A stretch of DNA of 64,000 nt from Pseudomonas frederiksbergensis (GCF_035751725.1 NZ_CP142104.1:1860001-1924000); one strand, 5' to 3'. Positions 38,738-47,690 are shown, numbered from the stretch's first letter. Notes: generated by a model from the sequence alone, not told the origin. Numbers and translations are program-made.

Positions 38738-39283
38738 TCATGCCAGGCGGTGGGCCGACACTCGATCCGAACCATCAGCAGCCAATGCCCGGCCACCTAG
38801 GGTACGTTCCGAACCATCAGCAGCCAATGCCCGGCCACCTAGGGTACGTTCCGAACCATCAGCAGCCAGTGTCTGGCCACCTAGGGTACGTTCCGAACCA
38901 TCAGCAGCCAGTGTCTGGCCACCTAGGGTACGTTCCGAACCATCAGCAGCCAGTGTCTGGCCACCTAGGGTACGTTCCGAACCATCAGCAGCCAGTGTCT
39001 GACCACCTAGGGTACGTTCCGATCCATCAGCAGCCAGTGTCTGGCCACCTAGGGTTCGTTCCGAACCATCAGCAGCCAGTGCCTGGCCACCTAGGGTTCG
39101 TTCCGAACCATCAGCAGCCAGTGCCTGGCCACCTGGGGTACGCTCCGCACCGTCTGCCGCTACGGATTCTTGCTGATCAAGCGCTTGGGTAAAGAATCGG
39201 TCTTGTTGCTGGCTTGGCAGGGCGAATGCCATGGTGCTCAGAGCAAAGGCAATAACGGCAATCGAGGAATTGAACATTTTCAT
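38738..39283 (-). CDS. Secreted protein of 14-residue tandem repeats
   Basis: 181 residues: signal peptide MKMFNSSIAVIAFALSTMAFA, a short linker (LPSQQQDRFFTQALDQQES), then ten AADG repeats of the 14-residue unit LAADGSERTLGGQT, eight of them nearly identical, and a divergent tail AADGSDRVSAHRLA. The DNA repeat is 42 bp and almost perfect, so copy number probably varies among strains. The units are polar, glycine-rich and lack Cys and aromatics. ATG at 39283 has GGAG upstream. I recognise no domain; a surface/matrix protein, a secreted peptide precursor or a stress protein are all possible. Confidence 0.75.
   Translation of the reverse strand: MKMFNSSIAVIAFALSTMAFALPSQQQDRFFTQALDQQESVAADGAERTPGGQALAADGSERTLGGQALAADGSERTLGGQTLAADGSERTLGGQTLAADGSERTLGGQTLAADGSERTLGGQTLAADGSERTLGGQTLAADGSERTLGGRALAADGSERTLGGRALAADGSDRVSAHRLA
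38741..39163. repeat. 42-bp tandem repeat array inside the repeat-protein gene
   Basis: About ten head-to-tail 42-bp units occur, with unit boundaries recognisable by CCACCTAGGGTACGTTCCGA. Inner copies differ by only one to three bases, while the first and last units are divergent. Confidence 0.92.
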
Positions 39284-39438
39284 GGCTATGACTCCGGTCT
39301 TATCAAAGGGGTGAGTGCCGGGTCGTTCAGATGTCATGATCTGCTGAACCCGTTGCAGCCCGGACGGTTGTCGTGCTGCATGGGTTCAGAATAGGGATGG
39401 GTAGCTGGACGTCGTTAGTCGGAAACTGCCATGCGTTT

Positions 39439-39468
39439 GCCTGATCCTGTTTGCATGCAGGATCAGGC
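39439..39468. terminator. Perfect 11-bp hairpin at the end of the AraC gene
   Basis: GCCTGATCCTG and CAGGATCAGGC pair around an 8-nt loop and overlap the AraC-gene stop codon. No T tract follows on either strand, so termination is possible but not certain. Confidence 0.5.
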
Positions 39469-40410
39469 GCTATTGGCCTGCACTGCCATGGCGCGCAGGC
39501 GAGCGATGTCCTTGCTGGGCGAGGCGCCAAATAGACGGCTGTACTCACGGCTGAACTGGGAAGGGCTTTCATAGCCCATCTTGTAGCCGATTGACGAAAC
39601 GTCGCAGTTCTCGGCCAGGAGCAGTCGTCGGGCCTCCTGCAGGCGCAGCTGTTTCTGGTACTGGAGCGGGCTCATGGCGGTCACGGCTTTAAAGCGATGA
39701 TGCAGGGCCGAAGGGCTGAGATTGATCATTTGCGCCAGGCTATCGATGCTCAACGGCTCGGCGTAATGGCTGTTGAGCCACTCGATGGCGCGGCTGATGC
39801 GATGTGTCTGCGTGTCAGGAATGGCAATTTCATGCAGACGCCGACCTTGGGATCCTCGCAATAGCCGATAGAAGATCTCCTGTTGGGCCAAGGGCGCAAG
39901 GGTAGCGATGTCGTCTGGGCTGTCGAGCAACCGCATTAAACGCAGCATTGCGTCGAGCAAGGGTTCATCGATGCTATCCAGGAACAATCCGCGATCGGCC
40001 CTTTCGGTCGGTACGCCAATGGGGCTGGCATCGGCGATCAACCGACAGATCTGGGCCGGATCAATGTCGAGGCGAATGCATAGGTACGGTTGCTCGGGAC
40101 TGGCCTCGATCACTTGGCCGGCCAGCGGCAGCGTCACCGATACCACCAGGTAATTGAGCGGGTCATAAACGTAGCGTTCGTCCGCCAGCGTGACCTCTTT
40201 GCGCCCTTGGACAATGACGCAGAGCCCCGGTTTATGCACGACGTGCAAGGCTTCGGTGGGCTGGTCGCTGCGAATCAGGTGCAAGGCCTCGATGGCCGTG
40301 GAGTGGACGCCATATTCCGGGGCGAAGCGCTTCATCAGGCTCGCCAGTTCGGCGCGACGCAGGTCTACGCGGTTATCGGGCGTGATGGTGATGGACGTGG
40401 ATACCGACAT
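39463..40410 (-). CDS. AraC-family regulator
   Basis: A 315-residue protein with an AraC_N-type cupin sensor (about residues 20-180, with LHVVHKPGLCVIVQGRKEVTL) and a C-terminal double helix-turn-helix (about 205-300): SLAQMINLSPSALHHRFKAVT and ISSIGYKMGYESPSQFSREYSRLFG-like segments. ATG at 40410 has GGGAG upstream. It faces an SDR gene across a 199-bp gap, an arrangement in which this regulator type commonly activates the oxidoreductase. The ligand is unknown. Confidence 0.9.
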   Translation of the reverse strand: MSVSTSITITPDNRVDLRRAELASLMKRFAPEYGVHSTAIEALHLIRSDQPTEALHVVHKPGLCVIVQGRKEVTLADERYVYDPLNYLVVSVTLPLAGQVIEASPEQPYLCIRLDIDPAQICRLIADASPIGVPTERADRGLFLDSIDEPLLDAMLRLMRLLDSPDDIATLAPLAQQEIFYRLLRGSQGRRLHEIAIPDTQTHRISRAIEWLNSHYAEPLSIDSLAQMINLSPSALHHRFKAVTAMSPLQYQKQLRLQEARRLLLAENCDVSSIGYKMGYESPSQFSREYSRLFGASPSKDIARLRAMAVQANSA

Positions 40411-40609
40411 GCCGATCAATCTCCCTGGCCAATTCAATGGATCGCGCTAGTAAAGCTGATTGCAGCCGCGACGGCCAGAGGCGTTATCGTTACAGGATCG
40501 TGCAAATGCGCAGGAGAATCCGGCTAACCGAAGCGCGGAGCGAATCCCTAATCTGGACCTGTCGAAACGCTCCACCCAGGAGCCAACACATCCAGACGAG
40601 GAATCGATC

Positions 40610-41347
40610 ATGTCCGATATTCAAAACAAAGTCGTTGTCATCACGGGCGCCAGCAGCGGGATTGGCGAGGCGGCGGCACGCTTGCTGGCAGCCCGGGGAG
40701 CTTGCGTTGTGCTCGGCGCCCGGCGCGCGGACCGCTTGCAAACGCTTGTGCAGGAACTTGAGGCCGCCGGCCACCGCGCTGCCTGTAAAGCCGTTGACGT
40801 GACCCGTCGCGACGACGTCCAGAGCCTGATCGATTTCGCCGTCGAAAAATACGGCCGGCTCGATGTGATCATCAATAACGCCGGCGTCATGCCCCTCTCC
40901 AAGCTCGAGGCCCTGAAAGTCGAGGAATGGGATCGGATGATCGACGTCAACATTCGCGGCGTGCTCCACGGTATCGCCGCAGGCCTGCCACTGATGCAAC
41001 GCCAGCGCAGCGGTCAATTCATCAACATCGCCTCCATCGGTGCCTACGCTGTCAGCCCGACGGCCGCCGTGTACTGCGCCACGAAGTTCGCCGTGCGGGC
41101 CATTTCCGAGGGCCTGCGCCAGGAAGTGGGCGGCGACGTTCGCGTGACCGTGATTTCCCCCGGCGTTACCGAATCGGAACTGGCCGAGAGCATTTCCGAT
41201 GAAGGCGGGCGCGCCGAGATGCGCGAGTTCCGCAGGATCGCCATCCCCGCCGAGGCCATCGCCCGGGCCATTGCATACGCCATCGAACAACCGGCCGACG
41301 TCGACGTCAGCGAACTGGTCGTGCGGCCGACGGCCAGCCCGTATTGA
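40610..41347 (+). CDS. SDR family oxidoreductase
   Basis: A 245-residue classical [11 protein letters not shown] (about residues 12-19), NNAG (about 88-91), catalytic Ser in [12 protein letters not shown] and YCATK (about 154-158). Position 37 is Arg (GARRADRL), favouring NADP. ATG at 40610 follows GAGGAA. Divergent from an AraC-family regulator and followed by a small Atu4866-type gene, probably as one operon. The substrate is unknown. Confidence 0.92.
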   Translation: MSDIQNKVVVITGASSGIGEAAARLLAARGACVVLGARRADRLQTLVQELEAAGHRAACKAVDVTRRDDVQSLIDFAVEKYGRLDVIINNAGVMPLSKLEALKVEEWDRMIDVNIRGVLHGIAAGLPLMQRQRSGQFINIASIGAYAVSPTAAVYCATKFAVRAISEGLRQEVGGDVRVTVISPGVTESELAESISDEGGRAEMREFRRIAIPAEAIARAIAYAIEQPADVDVSELVVRPTASPY

Positions 41348-41374
41348 GACGAACCGGTCCACAGGAGAGCTCCC

Positions 41375-41632
41375 ATGAGAAAGGCATTCGGCAACCAAGA
41401 CAAATTCGTCGGCCTTTGGGTAACCGCCGATGGCGTGATCCGCCATCGGCTGCTACCGGGCGGTCGGTACGATGAAGCAAGGGGCACTCGAGAGAGCGCT
41501 TATCAGGGCGACTACTGGCTTCAGGACGACCATATCGAATATCACGACGATACCGGTTTTACCGCCGACGGGGATTTTCGCGATGGGGTGCTGTACCACG
41601 CCGGGATGGTCTTGTATCGCCAGGAGAAATAG
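41375..41632 (+). CDS. Atu4866-domain protein
   Basis: An 85-residue single-domain protein of the Atu4866 family (DKFVGLWVTADGVIRHRLLPGGRYDEARG, then AYQGDYWLQDDHIEYHDDTGFTADGDF, ending YHAGMVLYR; segments abbreviated). It is a small beta-barrel-like fold of unknown role. It lies 27 bp after the SDR with AGGAG upstream; such genes are often found in operons with SDRs under AraC control. Confidence 0.85.
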   Translation: MRKAFGNQDKFVGLWVTADGVIRHRLLPGGRYDEARGTRESAYQGDYWLQDDHIEYHDDTGFTADGDFRDGVLYHAGMVLYRQEK

Positions 41633-41680
41633 CTCAGCCAAGCCAGGCACCTGGCTTTGGTGCCTGGCTGAAACTCACTG

Positions 41681-42367
41681 CTACACCTTTGCCAACCGTG
41701 CCGCAGCTCGCTGAGTGATCTGCGAACGCACCCGGAACGATTCCGCAGAACGTCGGTTGGCCTCTTCCAGTACCTGCGTAGGCGCAGTGTCCGGGCTCCC
41801 TGAGGCAAATGGTGGAGCGGGAGCGTATTCAAGCTGTAATTGGACCAGCTCGGCGGTGTCCCGGTCGAACAACTCTGCTGCCAGGGTCAAGGCAAAGTCG
41901 ATACCCGCCGTGATGCCTCCGCCAGTCAATAGATTACCGTCGCGTACCACGCGGTCCTTGATGGGTGTCGCGCCCATCGGCTGCAACAGGCTGTGAAAAG
42001 CCCAATGGGTGGTGGCGCGCTTGCCTTGCAACAACCCCGCAGCACCCAGTACCAGTGAACCGGTGCACACCGAGGTGATGTACTTGGCGTGGGCTGCCTG
42101 GCGCTTGATAAAGGTCAAGGTCTGCTCGTCTTCCATCAGCGGACCCACGCCGCTGCCGCCGGGTACGCAGATTACGTCGAGCTTCGGGCAGTCCTCGAAC
42201 GTGGTGGTCGGCAGCAAGACCAGCCCGGTGCTGGCGGTCACGGGTGCCAGGTCTTTCCAGATCAGGTGCACTTTCACATCCGGCAGCGAGGCCAGCACGT
42301 CATAAGGGCCGGTGAGATCCAGTTGCTGAACCTGTGGGAATAACAGAAAACCGATCTGCAACGTCAT
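41681..42367 (-). CDS. inhA: Isonitrile hydratase-like DJ-1/PfpI family protein
   Basis: A 228-residue GATase1-like protein. The nucleophile elbow TSVCTGSLVLGAAGLL (Cys near 101) and the start MTLQIGFLLFPQVQQLDLTGPYDVLA match isonitrile hydratase of Pseudomonas, which converts isonitriles to N-substituted formamides. The acidic residue in DLTGPYD and the Thr after Cys fit the family. It is divergent from a GlxA-type regulator with the same fold at its N-terminus. The isonitrile substrate is by family similarity only. Confidence 0.85.
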   Translation of the reverse strand: MTLQIGFLLFPQVQQLDLTGPYDVLASLPDVKVHLIWKDLAPVTASTGLVLLPTTTFEDCPKLDVICVPGGSGVGPLMEDEQTLTFIKRQAAHAKYITSVCTGSLVLGAAGLLQGKRATTHWAFHSLLQPMGATPIKDRVVRDGNLLTGGGITAGIDFALTLAAELFDRDTAELVQLQLEYAPAPPFASGSPDTAPTQVLEEANRRSAESFRVRSQITQRAAARLAKV

Positions 42368-42430
42368 GTCGCTTGCTCCTTTGGATAATTGCCCGAGGGG
42401 TGGACGGTTTAACTGTAGGCTCGTAGCATC

Positions 42431-42444
42431 TGGCGTATTCGCCA
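42431..42444. promoter_or_regulatory. TGGCG-TATT-CGCCA operator-like palindrome
   Basis: A perfect 5-bp inverted repeat around a 4-bp centre lies in the gap between inhA and the GlxA-type regulator, 24 bp before the regulator ATG. TGGCG/CGCCA half sites are known for GlxA-family AraC regulators; a further CGCCAATA occurs at 42461-42468. Confidence 0.55.
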
Positions 42445-42467
42445 ATAAACCCACGAATCACGCCAAT

Positions 42468-43454
42468 ATGCCAAATACCCCGAAATCCGTTCATGTGCTG
42501 GCCTTCGCCAATGTGCAGGTGCTGGATGTCACCGGCCCTCTGCAAGTCTTCGCGTCAGCCAACGACCTGGCCCGTGGGCAAGGCTTGCCGGCGCCTTATG
42601 CGCCGACTGTCGTCGCTGCCGGTGGCGGGGCGGTGATGTCGTCGGCGGGGTTGGCGCTGATGGCTGAGCCGCTTCCCAATGCAAGCAGCGACACGTTGTT
42701 GATCGCTGGCGGTTGGGGCGTATACGAAGCCGCCGAGGATCCGGCCCTGGTGGCCTGGGTCAAGCACCAAGGAATGCGTTCGCGAAGGGTCGCGTCGGTG
42801 TGTACCGGCGCGTTCTTGCTGGCCGCCAGTGGCTGGCTGGACGGGCGGCGGGTAGCGACTCACTGGACCCGCTGCGAACAACTCGCCCGGCAACATCCAA
42901 AGTTGCAGGTCGAACCCAATCCGATTTTCATCCAGGACGGCCCGGTCTGGACGTCGGCCGGTGTCACGGCCGGGATTGACCTTGCGTTGGCCTTGGTGGA
43001 AGAAGACCTTGGCCGCACGATGGCCTTGGAGGTCGCGCGGCACTTGGTGGTCTTCCTCAAGCGCCCCGGCGGGCAATCGCAGTTCAGCGCTACCCTGGCG
43101 CTACAAAAGCGGGGCGGTCGCTTCGACAGGTTGCATGCCTGGATCGCCGAGAATCTTACGCGGGACCTGGGCTTGTCGAGCCTGGCCGCCGAGGCGGGCA
43201 TGAGCGAACGCAGTTTTGTCCGCCATTACCGCGCCGAGACGGGCCAGACCCCAGCCCGCGCCGTGGAGCTGATCCGCGTCGAGACCGCCCGCCGCCTGCT
43301 TGCAGACAGCGCCGTGCCGGTCAAGCGCGTTGCCCTGCAATGTGGCTTCGGCAGTGAAGAAACCCTGCGCCGCAGTTTCTTGCGAGCCGTGGGCGTGACG
43401 CCCCAGGCCTATCGGGAGCGGTTCAACGCTCAAGCAGATCCAGCAACGCCTTGA
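42468..43454 (+). CDS. GlxA-family AraC-type regulator (DJ-1-like sensor)
   Basis: 328 residues: an N-terminal DJ-1/PfpI-like domain (residues 8-190, with ASVCTGAFLLAASGWLDGR at the nucleophile elbow) and a C-terminal AraC double helix-turn-helix (about 220-315: LSSLAAEAGMSERSFVRHYRAETG, abbreviated, and VKRVALQCGFGSEETLRRSFLR). ATG at 42468. It is divergent from inhA, suggesting control of it. Its 3' end overlaps the convergent hydrolase gene by 32 bp. Confidence 0.9.
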   Translation: MPNTPKSVHVLAFANVQVLDVTGPLQVFASANDLARGQGLPAPYAPTVVAAGGGAVMSSAGLALMAEPLPNASSDTLLIAGGWGVYEAAEDPALVAWVKHQGMRSRRVASVCTGAFLLAASGWLDGRRVATHWTRCEQLARQHPKLQVEPNPIFIQDGPVWTSAGVTAGIDLALALVEEDLGRTMALEVARHLVVFLKRPGGQSQFSATLALQKRGGRFDRLHAWIAENLTRDLGLSSLAAEAGMSERSFVRHYRAETGQTPARAVELIRVETARRLLADSAVPVKRVALQCGFGSEETLRRSFLRAVGVTPQAYRERFNAQADPATP

Positions 43455-44325
43455 CCGTGGCTTGCGGCGCTTCCTGGGGAATGTTGTGGCCGACGCCAGG
43501 CAGTACGCGGCGTTCGTAGAATCCGCTGAAATGCCCTGCATCTTCATCGTCCTCCGGCGGTGGACCCACGCCGTCATCGGCACCGCAGAGGGAAATGCTC
43601 GGCACGCTGATCTTCGGTTGCTCCGCGAGTTTTTCCTCCATCCATTCCAGCGTCGGATCCCCGGGGGCGTACATGAACCGGTGGCGATAGGAATGGATCA
43701 CCACTTCTACAAAGTCCGGATTGTCGAATGACGGCGCGCTCAGCCGGTACAGCTCCTCGCCGCGCTTCCAGGTCGGCGACCATAGCTGCCAGAGCAACTG
43801 GCACAGTTCCCGGCGGTTCCGCTTCAAACCTTCAACGCCGCGTGCGGTGTGGAAGTAATACTGATACCAGAGACGATGCTCGGTTTGCGGATCCAGCGGC
43901 TCGGTGGAGCGAGGAATGTCCTGCAGATTGTACCCATCGCCAGTGACCAGGCAGCGAACGCGCTCGGGCCACAAGGCGGCCACGATGCACGCGGCACGGC
44001 CACCCCAGTCATAGCCGCACAGCGCTGCTTGGGGAATGTCGAGGGTGTCCATCAGGTCCAGCAGGTCCTGGGCCAATGCGGCCTGTTGGCCGGTGCGGGC
44101 GATGGCTGGTTCATTGAACCGGGTCGGGCCATAGCCGCGCAGGTACGGCACGATGACCCGATAGCCGCGTTGGGCCAGGACCGGGGCAACTTCGTCGAAG
44201 GTGCGCGGGTCGTAGGGAAAACCGTGCAGCAGAACGATCGGGTCGCCGCTGGCGGTGCCGTGTTCTTCATAGGCGATGCGCAGCAGTGGCGTCACCGTGA
44301 AATTGACCTTGGACGCAGATGTCAT
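43423..44325 (-). CDS. Alpha/beta hydrolase (epoxide-hydrolase-like)
   Basis: A 300-residue alpha/beta-hydrolase. The oxyanion motif is LLHGFPYDPRTF (near residue 32), the nucleophile elbow is GYDWGG with Asp in place of Ser (near residue 105), and the base is His in GVGHNIPQEAP. Asp nucleophile and HGFP oxyanion loop are those of epoxide hydrolases and haloalkane dehalogenases. The role is unknown. It overlaps the GlxA-type gene by 32 bp, tail to tail, and precedes a small uncharacterised gene. Confidence 0.87.
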   Translation of the reverse strand: MTSASKVNFTVTPLLRIAYEEHGTASGDPIVLLHGFPYDPRTFDEVAPVLAQRGYRVIVPYLRGYGPTRFNEPAIARTGQQAALAQDLLDLMDTLDIPQAALCGYDWGGRAACIVAALWPERVRCLVTGDGYNLQDIPRSTEPLDPQTEHRLWYQYYFHTARGVEGLKRNRRELCQLLWQLWSPTWKRGEELYRLSAPSFDNPDFVEVVIHSYRHRFMYAPGDPTLEWMEEKLAEQPKISVPSISLCGADDGVGPPPEDDEDAGHFSGFYERRVLPGVGHNIPQEAPQATVKALLDLLER

Positions 44326-44353
44326 GTCGGTCTCCGGCTTGGATCGGTTGAGG

Positions 44354-44731
44354 TCAGGCGGGCTCCTGGTTCAGGTATTTGGCCCGGTCCGGCGTGAACG
44401 TCACGACCATGTTCGTGCTGGAGCAGGTCAGGGTGCGCTCCTGGGTCAGGTCGATGTCCAGGTCTTCGCCGCGCAGGCCCTGCCATTGGGCCAGGTACTT
44501 GAGACAACCGAACTTGGCGGTCTTCTTCAGGCTGCGGCTGACCCCGCCTTTCCAGCCCAGCACCGGCAACTCACCGGCCAGACAGCGTTGCGCCAGTTCC
44601 GGGAACCTCGCTGCCCGTTCGCGGCCGATTTCCCAGCATTTGATCAAGCCTTTGTCCTGATCGTCCCAAAGTTCGTCGCGAGTCAGCCCTGATCGGAGCT
44701 CGGCGGTGATGGAGCGTTTGATATGGGTCAT
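44354..44731 (-). CDS. Conserved hypothetical protein
   Basis: A 125-residue protein, Lys/Arg- and Leu-rich with no signal peptide or membrane segment. A WDDQDKGLIKCWEIGRERAARFPELAQRC helix region (given in part) precedes a basic patch GGVSRSLKKTAKFG and an acidic DLDIDLTQERTLTC strand region. I do not recognise the family. ATG 44731 is chosen to avoid the longer unsupported frame to 44818. The hydrolase start lies 28 bp downstream on the same strand, so the two are probably co-transcribed. Confidence 0.65.
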   Translation of the reverse strand: MTHIKRSITAELRSGLTRDELWDDQDKGLIKCWEIGRERAARFPELAQRCLAGELPVLGWKGGVSRSLKKTAKFGCLKYLAQWQGLRGEDLDIDLTQERTLTCSSTNMVVTFTPDRAKYLNQEPA

Positions 44732-44860
44732 GTCGAATCCTTGAATCGGGTTTTTATCGCGCAGCTCCGCTGCACCCTTGCGTGCATCGATCTTAGGAGA
44801 GGGTTGGGGGGCTGGCAACCTACAGCCGGCGAAATGCGTTTAGCTTTGTTGGAATCCAAC

Positions 44861-44889
44861 GTGGCGAGCGAGAAAGCTCCTTCGCCACG
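44861..44889. repeat. REP-like palindrome (GTGGCGAG type)
   Basis: GTGGCGAGCGAG...CTCCTTCGCCAC is an inverted repeat of the common fluorescens-group class, placed between two minus-strand transcription units. Confidence 0.75.
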
Positions 44890-44915
44890 GGATTGTCGTC
44901 AGTCATAACCGCAGC

Positions 44916-46739
44916 TCACGGCTGCCAGTGATTTTTCTCCCCACTCAACTTGCGATCCAGGAAGCTCGCCGCGCTGATCAGCGCCAAATGGCTCAATGCC
45001 TGGGGCAGGTTGCCGAGGTGATAACCGTGGCTGTCGAATTCCTCGGCGTACAGCCCCAGCGGATTGGCGTAGCGCATCAGTTGTTCGAATTCCAGCTGGG
45101 CTTTTTCCACGCGGCCGGCGCGGGCCAGGCATTCGACGTACCAGAATGAGCAGGCGACGAACGAACCTTCGGTGCCGCTGAGACCATCGATGGGGCTGTC
45201 GTCGGTGCGGTAGCGATAGACCATGCCGTCGCGCACCAGGTCTTTTTCGATGGCGTCCAGGGTCGACAACCAGCGCGGGTCGCGGGCGCTGACGAAGCGC
45301 ACCAACGGCATCAGCAGCATCGATCCGTCGAGGGCGGTGCTGCCCAGGCGCTGGACGAAATGTTGGTGCTCGTCGTTCCAGAAATTCGTCCAGATGTCGT
45401 CGTAGATGGCCTGGCGGGTTTCATCCCAACGGGCGAACGGGGCGGGCAGGGAGCGTTTGCTCGCCAGGCGGATGGCGCGGTCCACGGCCACCCAGCACAT
45501 CAGCCGCGAATGCAGGAAATGCTGCTTGTCGCCGCGCATTTCCCAGATGCCGACATCCTTGTCCTGCCAGATCGTGCACACCTGGTCCACCACATCGACC
45601 GTGTGTTTCCAGCCCTGATGGGAGATGGCTTCACCGTATTTGTTGACCAGGTACACCGCGTCCATCAACTCGCCGAAGATGTCCAGTTGCACCTGCTGGT
45701 AGGCCAGGTTGCCGATACGCACCGGTCGCGCGTCGCCGAAGCCCTTCAGATGCGTCAGCTCGGTTTCCGGCAACTCAAGCCGACCGTCCAGGCCGTAGAG
45801 AATGTTGAGCTTGGTTGGCTGATCGCAGCAGTCGCTGACCCGGCCGCGCAGCCAGCGCATGTAGGCGTTGGCTTCGTCGACAAAGCCCAGGCGCATGAAC
45901 GCGTAGACGGTGAACGAGGCGTCGCGGATCCAGGTGTAGCGGTAATCCCAATTGCGCTCGCCGCCACGTGATTCCGGCAGGCCGAAGGTGGCGGCGGCGA
46001 GGATGGCGCCCTGCTTACGTGACGTCAGCAGTTTCAGCGCCAGCGCCGAGCGGTTGACCATCTCTCGCCAGCGACCGCGGTAGTTGGATTGGCTGATCCA
46101 GCCGCGCCAGAACGCCAGGGTTCGCTCCAGGCACAAGGTGCTGGTGTCGTCCACGAGGCGTGGGTCGTCGATGCTGCCCAGCAGGAACTCCGCGGTCTGG
46201 CCTTGCGCCAGGGTGAACTCGGCCACTGCCGCCTGGCCGTCGAGCGTCAGGGGCTGGTCGGCGCACAAGCGCAGGCTGGGTTGTTGCGCGGCTTCGAATA
46301 CGATGTGGTCGCCGTCCTGGCGCGCCGTGGTCGCGGCACGGGAATAATCATGGCGCACCGCGCAACGCATGCGAAACGTCGCGCTGCCGACTGTCATGCG
46401 TACCCGGCGCATCAGCACAGGCAGGTCATCCTCGCTGTCGCCGATGGGCAGCAGATCGGTGATCTCTACCACCACGCCGTCGCTCAGCCAGCGGGTCTGC
46501 AGGACATTGGTGTCAGGCAGGTAGATTTGCTGGCGACGGGCGTCCGGCAAGTCCGGCGAAAGTTGGAAGATACCGGCGTCAGGAGTGTCCAACAGCGAAC
46601 AGAAGATCGATGGGCTGTCGAATTCCGGCCAGCAGAAAAAGTCCACGCTGCCACGATCATTGACCAGCGCGGCGGTGCGCATGTCGCCAATAATCCCGTG
46701 ATTCTCGATGGGGCTTTGCGGTTCGTCATGATCAGCCAT
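44916..46739 (-). CDS. Glycoside hydrolase family 15 protein (glucoamylase/trehalase type)
   Basis: A 607-residue cytosolic protein: an N-terminal beta-sandwich (residues 1-210) followed by the (alpha/alpha)6 barrel of GH15. Characteristic segments are GERNWDYRYTWIRDASFT (near residue 260), with the Trp-Asp acid region, and EEFDSHGYHLGNLPQALSHLAL near the C-terminus, containing the base Glu. In bacteria such proteins include trehalases and isomaltose/dextran glucosidases. It overlaps the SDR gene upstream by 8 bp, so the products are coupled; the SDR may oxidise the released sugar. Confidence 0.9.
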   Translation of the reverse strand: MADHDEPQSPIENHGIIGDMRTAALVNDRGSVDFFCWPEFDSPSIFCSLLDTPDAGIFQLSPDLPDARRQQIYLPDTNVLQTRWLSDGVVVEITDLLPIGDSEDDLPVLMRRVRMTVGSATFRMRCAVRHDYSRAATTARQDGDHIVFEAAQQPSLRLCADQPLTLDGQAAVAEFTLAQGQTAEFLLGSIDDPRLVDDTSTLCLERTLAFWRGWISQSNYRGRWREMVNRSALALKLLTSRKQGAILAAATFGLPESRGGERNWDYRYTWIRDASFTVYAFMRLGFVDEANAYMRWLRGRVSDCCDQPTKLNILYGLDGRLELPETELTHLKGFGDARPVRIGNLAYQQVQLDIFGELMDAVYLVNKYGEAISHQGWKHTVDVVDQVCTIWQDKDVGIWEMRGDKQHFLHSRLMCWVAVDRAIRLASKRSLPAPFARWDETRQAIYDDIWTNFWNDEHQHFVQRLGSTALDGSMLLMPLVRFVSARDPRWLSTLDAIEKDLVRDGMVYRYRTDDSPIDGLSGTEGSFVACSFWYVECLARAGRVEKAQLEFEQLMRYANPLGLYAEEFDSHGYHLGNLPQALSHLALISAASFLDRKLSGEKNHWQP

Positions 46740-47532
46740 TGCCGCGGAACCCCGGATAGAGGCTCATTCCGCCGTCGATGAACAGCGTGGTGCCCACGAC
46801 ATAATCGGACAAGTCCGACGCCAGCCAGACCACCGCATTAGCGACATCTTCCACATTGCCCACACGACCATAGGGGATCAGCTCCAACAGTTTCTGCTCC
46901 TTGTCGGCCTCCATGGCCTCCCGATTGATCGCCGTGCGAATGGCGCCGGGTGCAATGCTATTGATGCGGATGCGCTGGTGGCTGGTTTCCTGGGCCAGGG
47001 TCTGCATGAGCTGGTCGATACCGCCCTTGGATGCCGCGTAGTTGACGTGGCCGGCCCAAGGTATGCGCTGATGGACTGAGCTCATGTGAATGATCTTGCC
47101 AGCGGCGCGGGACACGCCTTGGCGAATGCCCTGGCGGTTGAAGATTCGCAGGGCGGCGCGGGCGCAGAGGAACTGGCCCGTGAGATTGACGCCGATGACG
47201 GTGTTCCAGTCGTCCAGGCTCATGTCGACGGTGGCGTCGTCTTTTTGCAGGCCGGAGTTGGCGACCAGAATGTCGAGCGTGCCGAATGCGTCGAGGGTCT
47301 GGGCGAACAAGCGTTCGACGTCCTGCTCCTTCGACACGTCGGCGCCGATGGCGATGGCGCGGCCACCGCTGTCGTTGATCTCGCGGGCCAGGTCTTGTGC
47401 CGGGCCGGCGCTGGAATGGTAATTGAGGACCACGGCGGCTCCGGCCGCCGCCAGTGCCTTGGCCGAGCCTGCGCCAATGCCGGAGCTGGCACCGGTCACC
47501 AAGGCTACTTGTCGGGCGAGGGAAATCTGCAT
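46732..47532 (-). CDS. SDR family oxidoreductase (glucose 1-dehydrogenase-like)
   Basis: A 266-residue classical [15 protein letters not shown] (about residues 14-25), NSGL in place of NNAG (near 92), catalytic Ser in IHMSSVHQRIPW and YAASK (near 163). The sequence and C-terminal DGGMSLYPGF are those of bacterial glucose 1-dehydrogenases. First gene of a two-gene unit with the GH15 enzyme, which suggests hydrolysis of a glucoside followed by oxidation of the glucose. That pathway is inference. Confidence 0.88.
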   Translation of the reverse strand: MQISLARQVALVTGASSGIGAGSAKALAAAGAAVVLNYHSSAGPAQDLAREINDSGGRAIAIGADVSKEQDVERLFAQTLDAFGTLDILVANSGLQKDDATVDMSLDDWNTVIGVNLTGQFLCARAALRIFNRQGIRQGVSRAAGKIIHMSSVHQRIPWAGHVNYAASKGGIDQLMQTLAQETSHQRIRINSIAPGAIRTAINREAMEADKEQKLLELIPYGRVGNVEDVANAVVWLASDLSDYVVGTTLFIDGGMSLYPGFRGNG

Positions 47533-47690
47533 GGGGTAGCACCTTGAGCTGAGGGCCTTACTTGCTGACTGGCGCCACCGGCCGAGAGTTCATTTGCAGC
47601 AGGCAGTCTTCACATTTCACCCACAGTTTTGCGCTTTCCCCGGCATGTTCGTTTATGGCAAGTTGCAGGCCCTTGTTGAGGCCGCGTTCC

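Noticed and set aside
38741..39163. Reading the 42-bp array as a CRISPR array
   Set aside because: Units abut without unique spacers, are in frame with a signal-peptide gene, and no cas genes are present.
38740..39192. Plus-strand frame of NHQQPMPGHLGYVP-type repeats opposite the repeat protein
   Set aside because: Any 42-bp repeat gives periodic open frames on both strands. Only the minus strand has a signal peptide and a Shine-Dalgarno.
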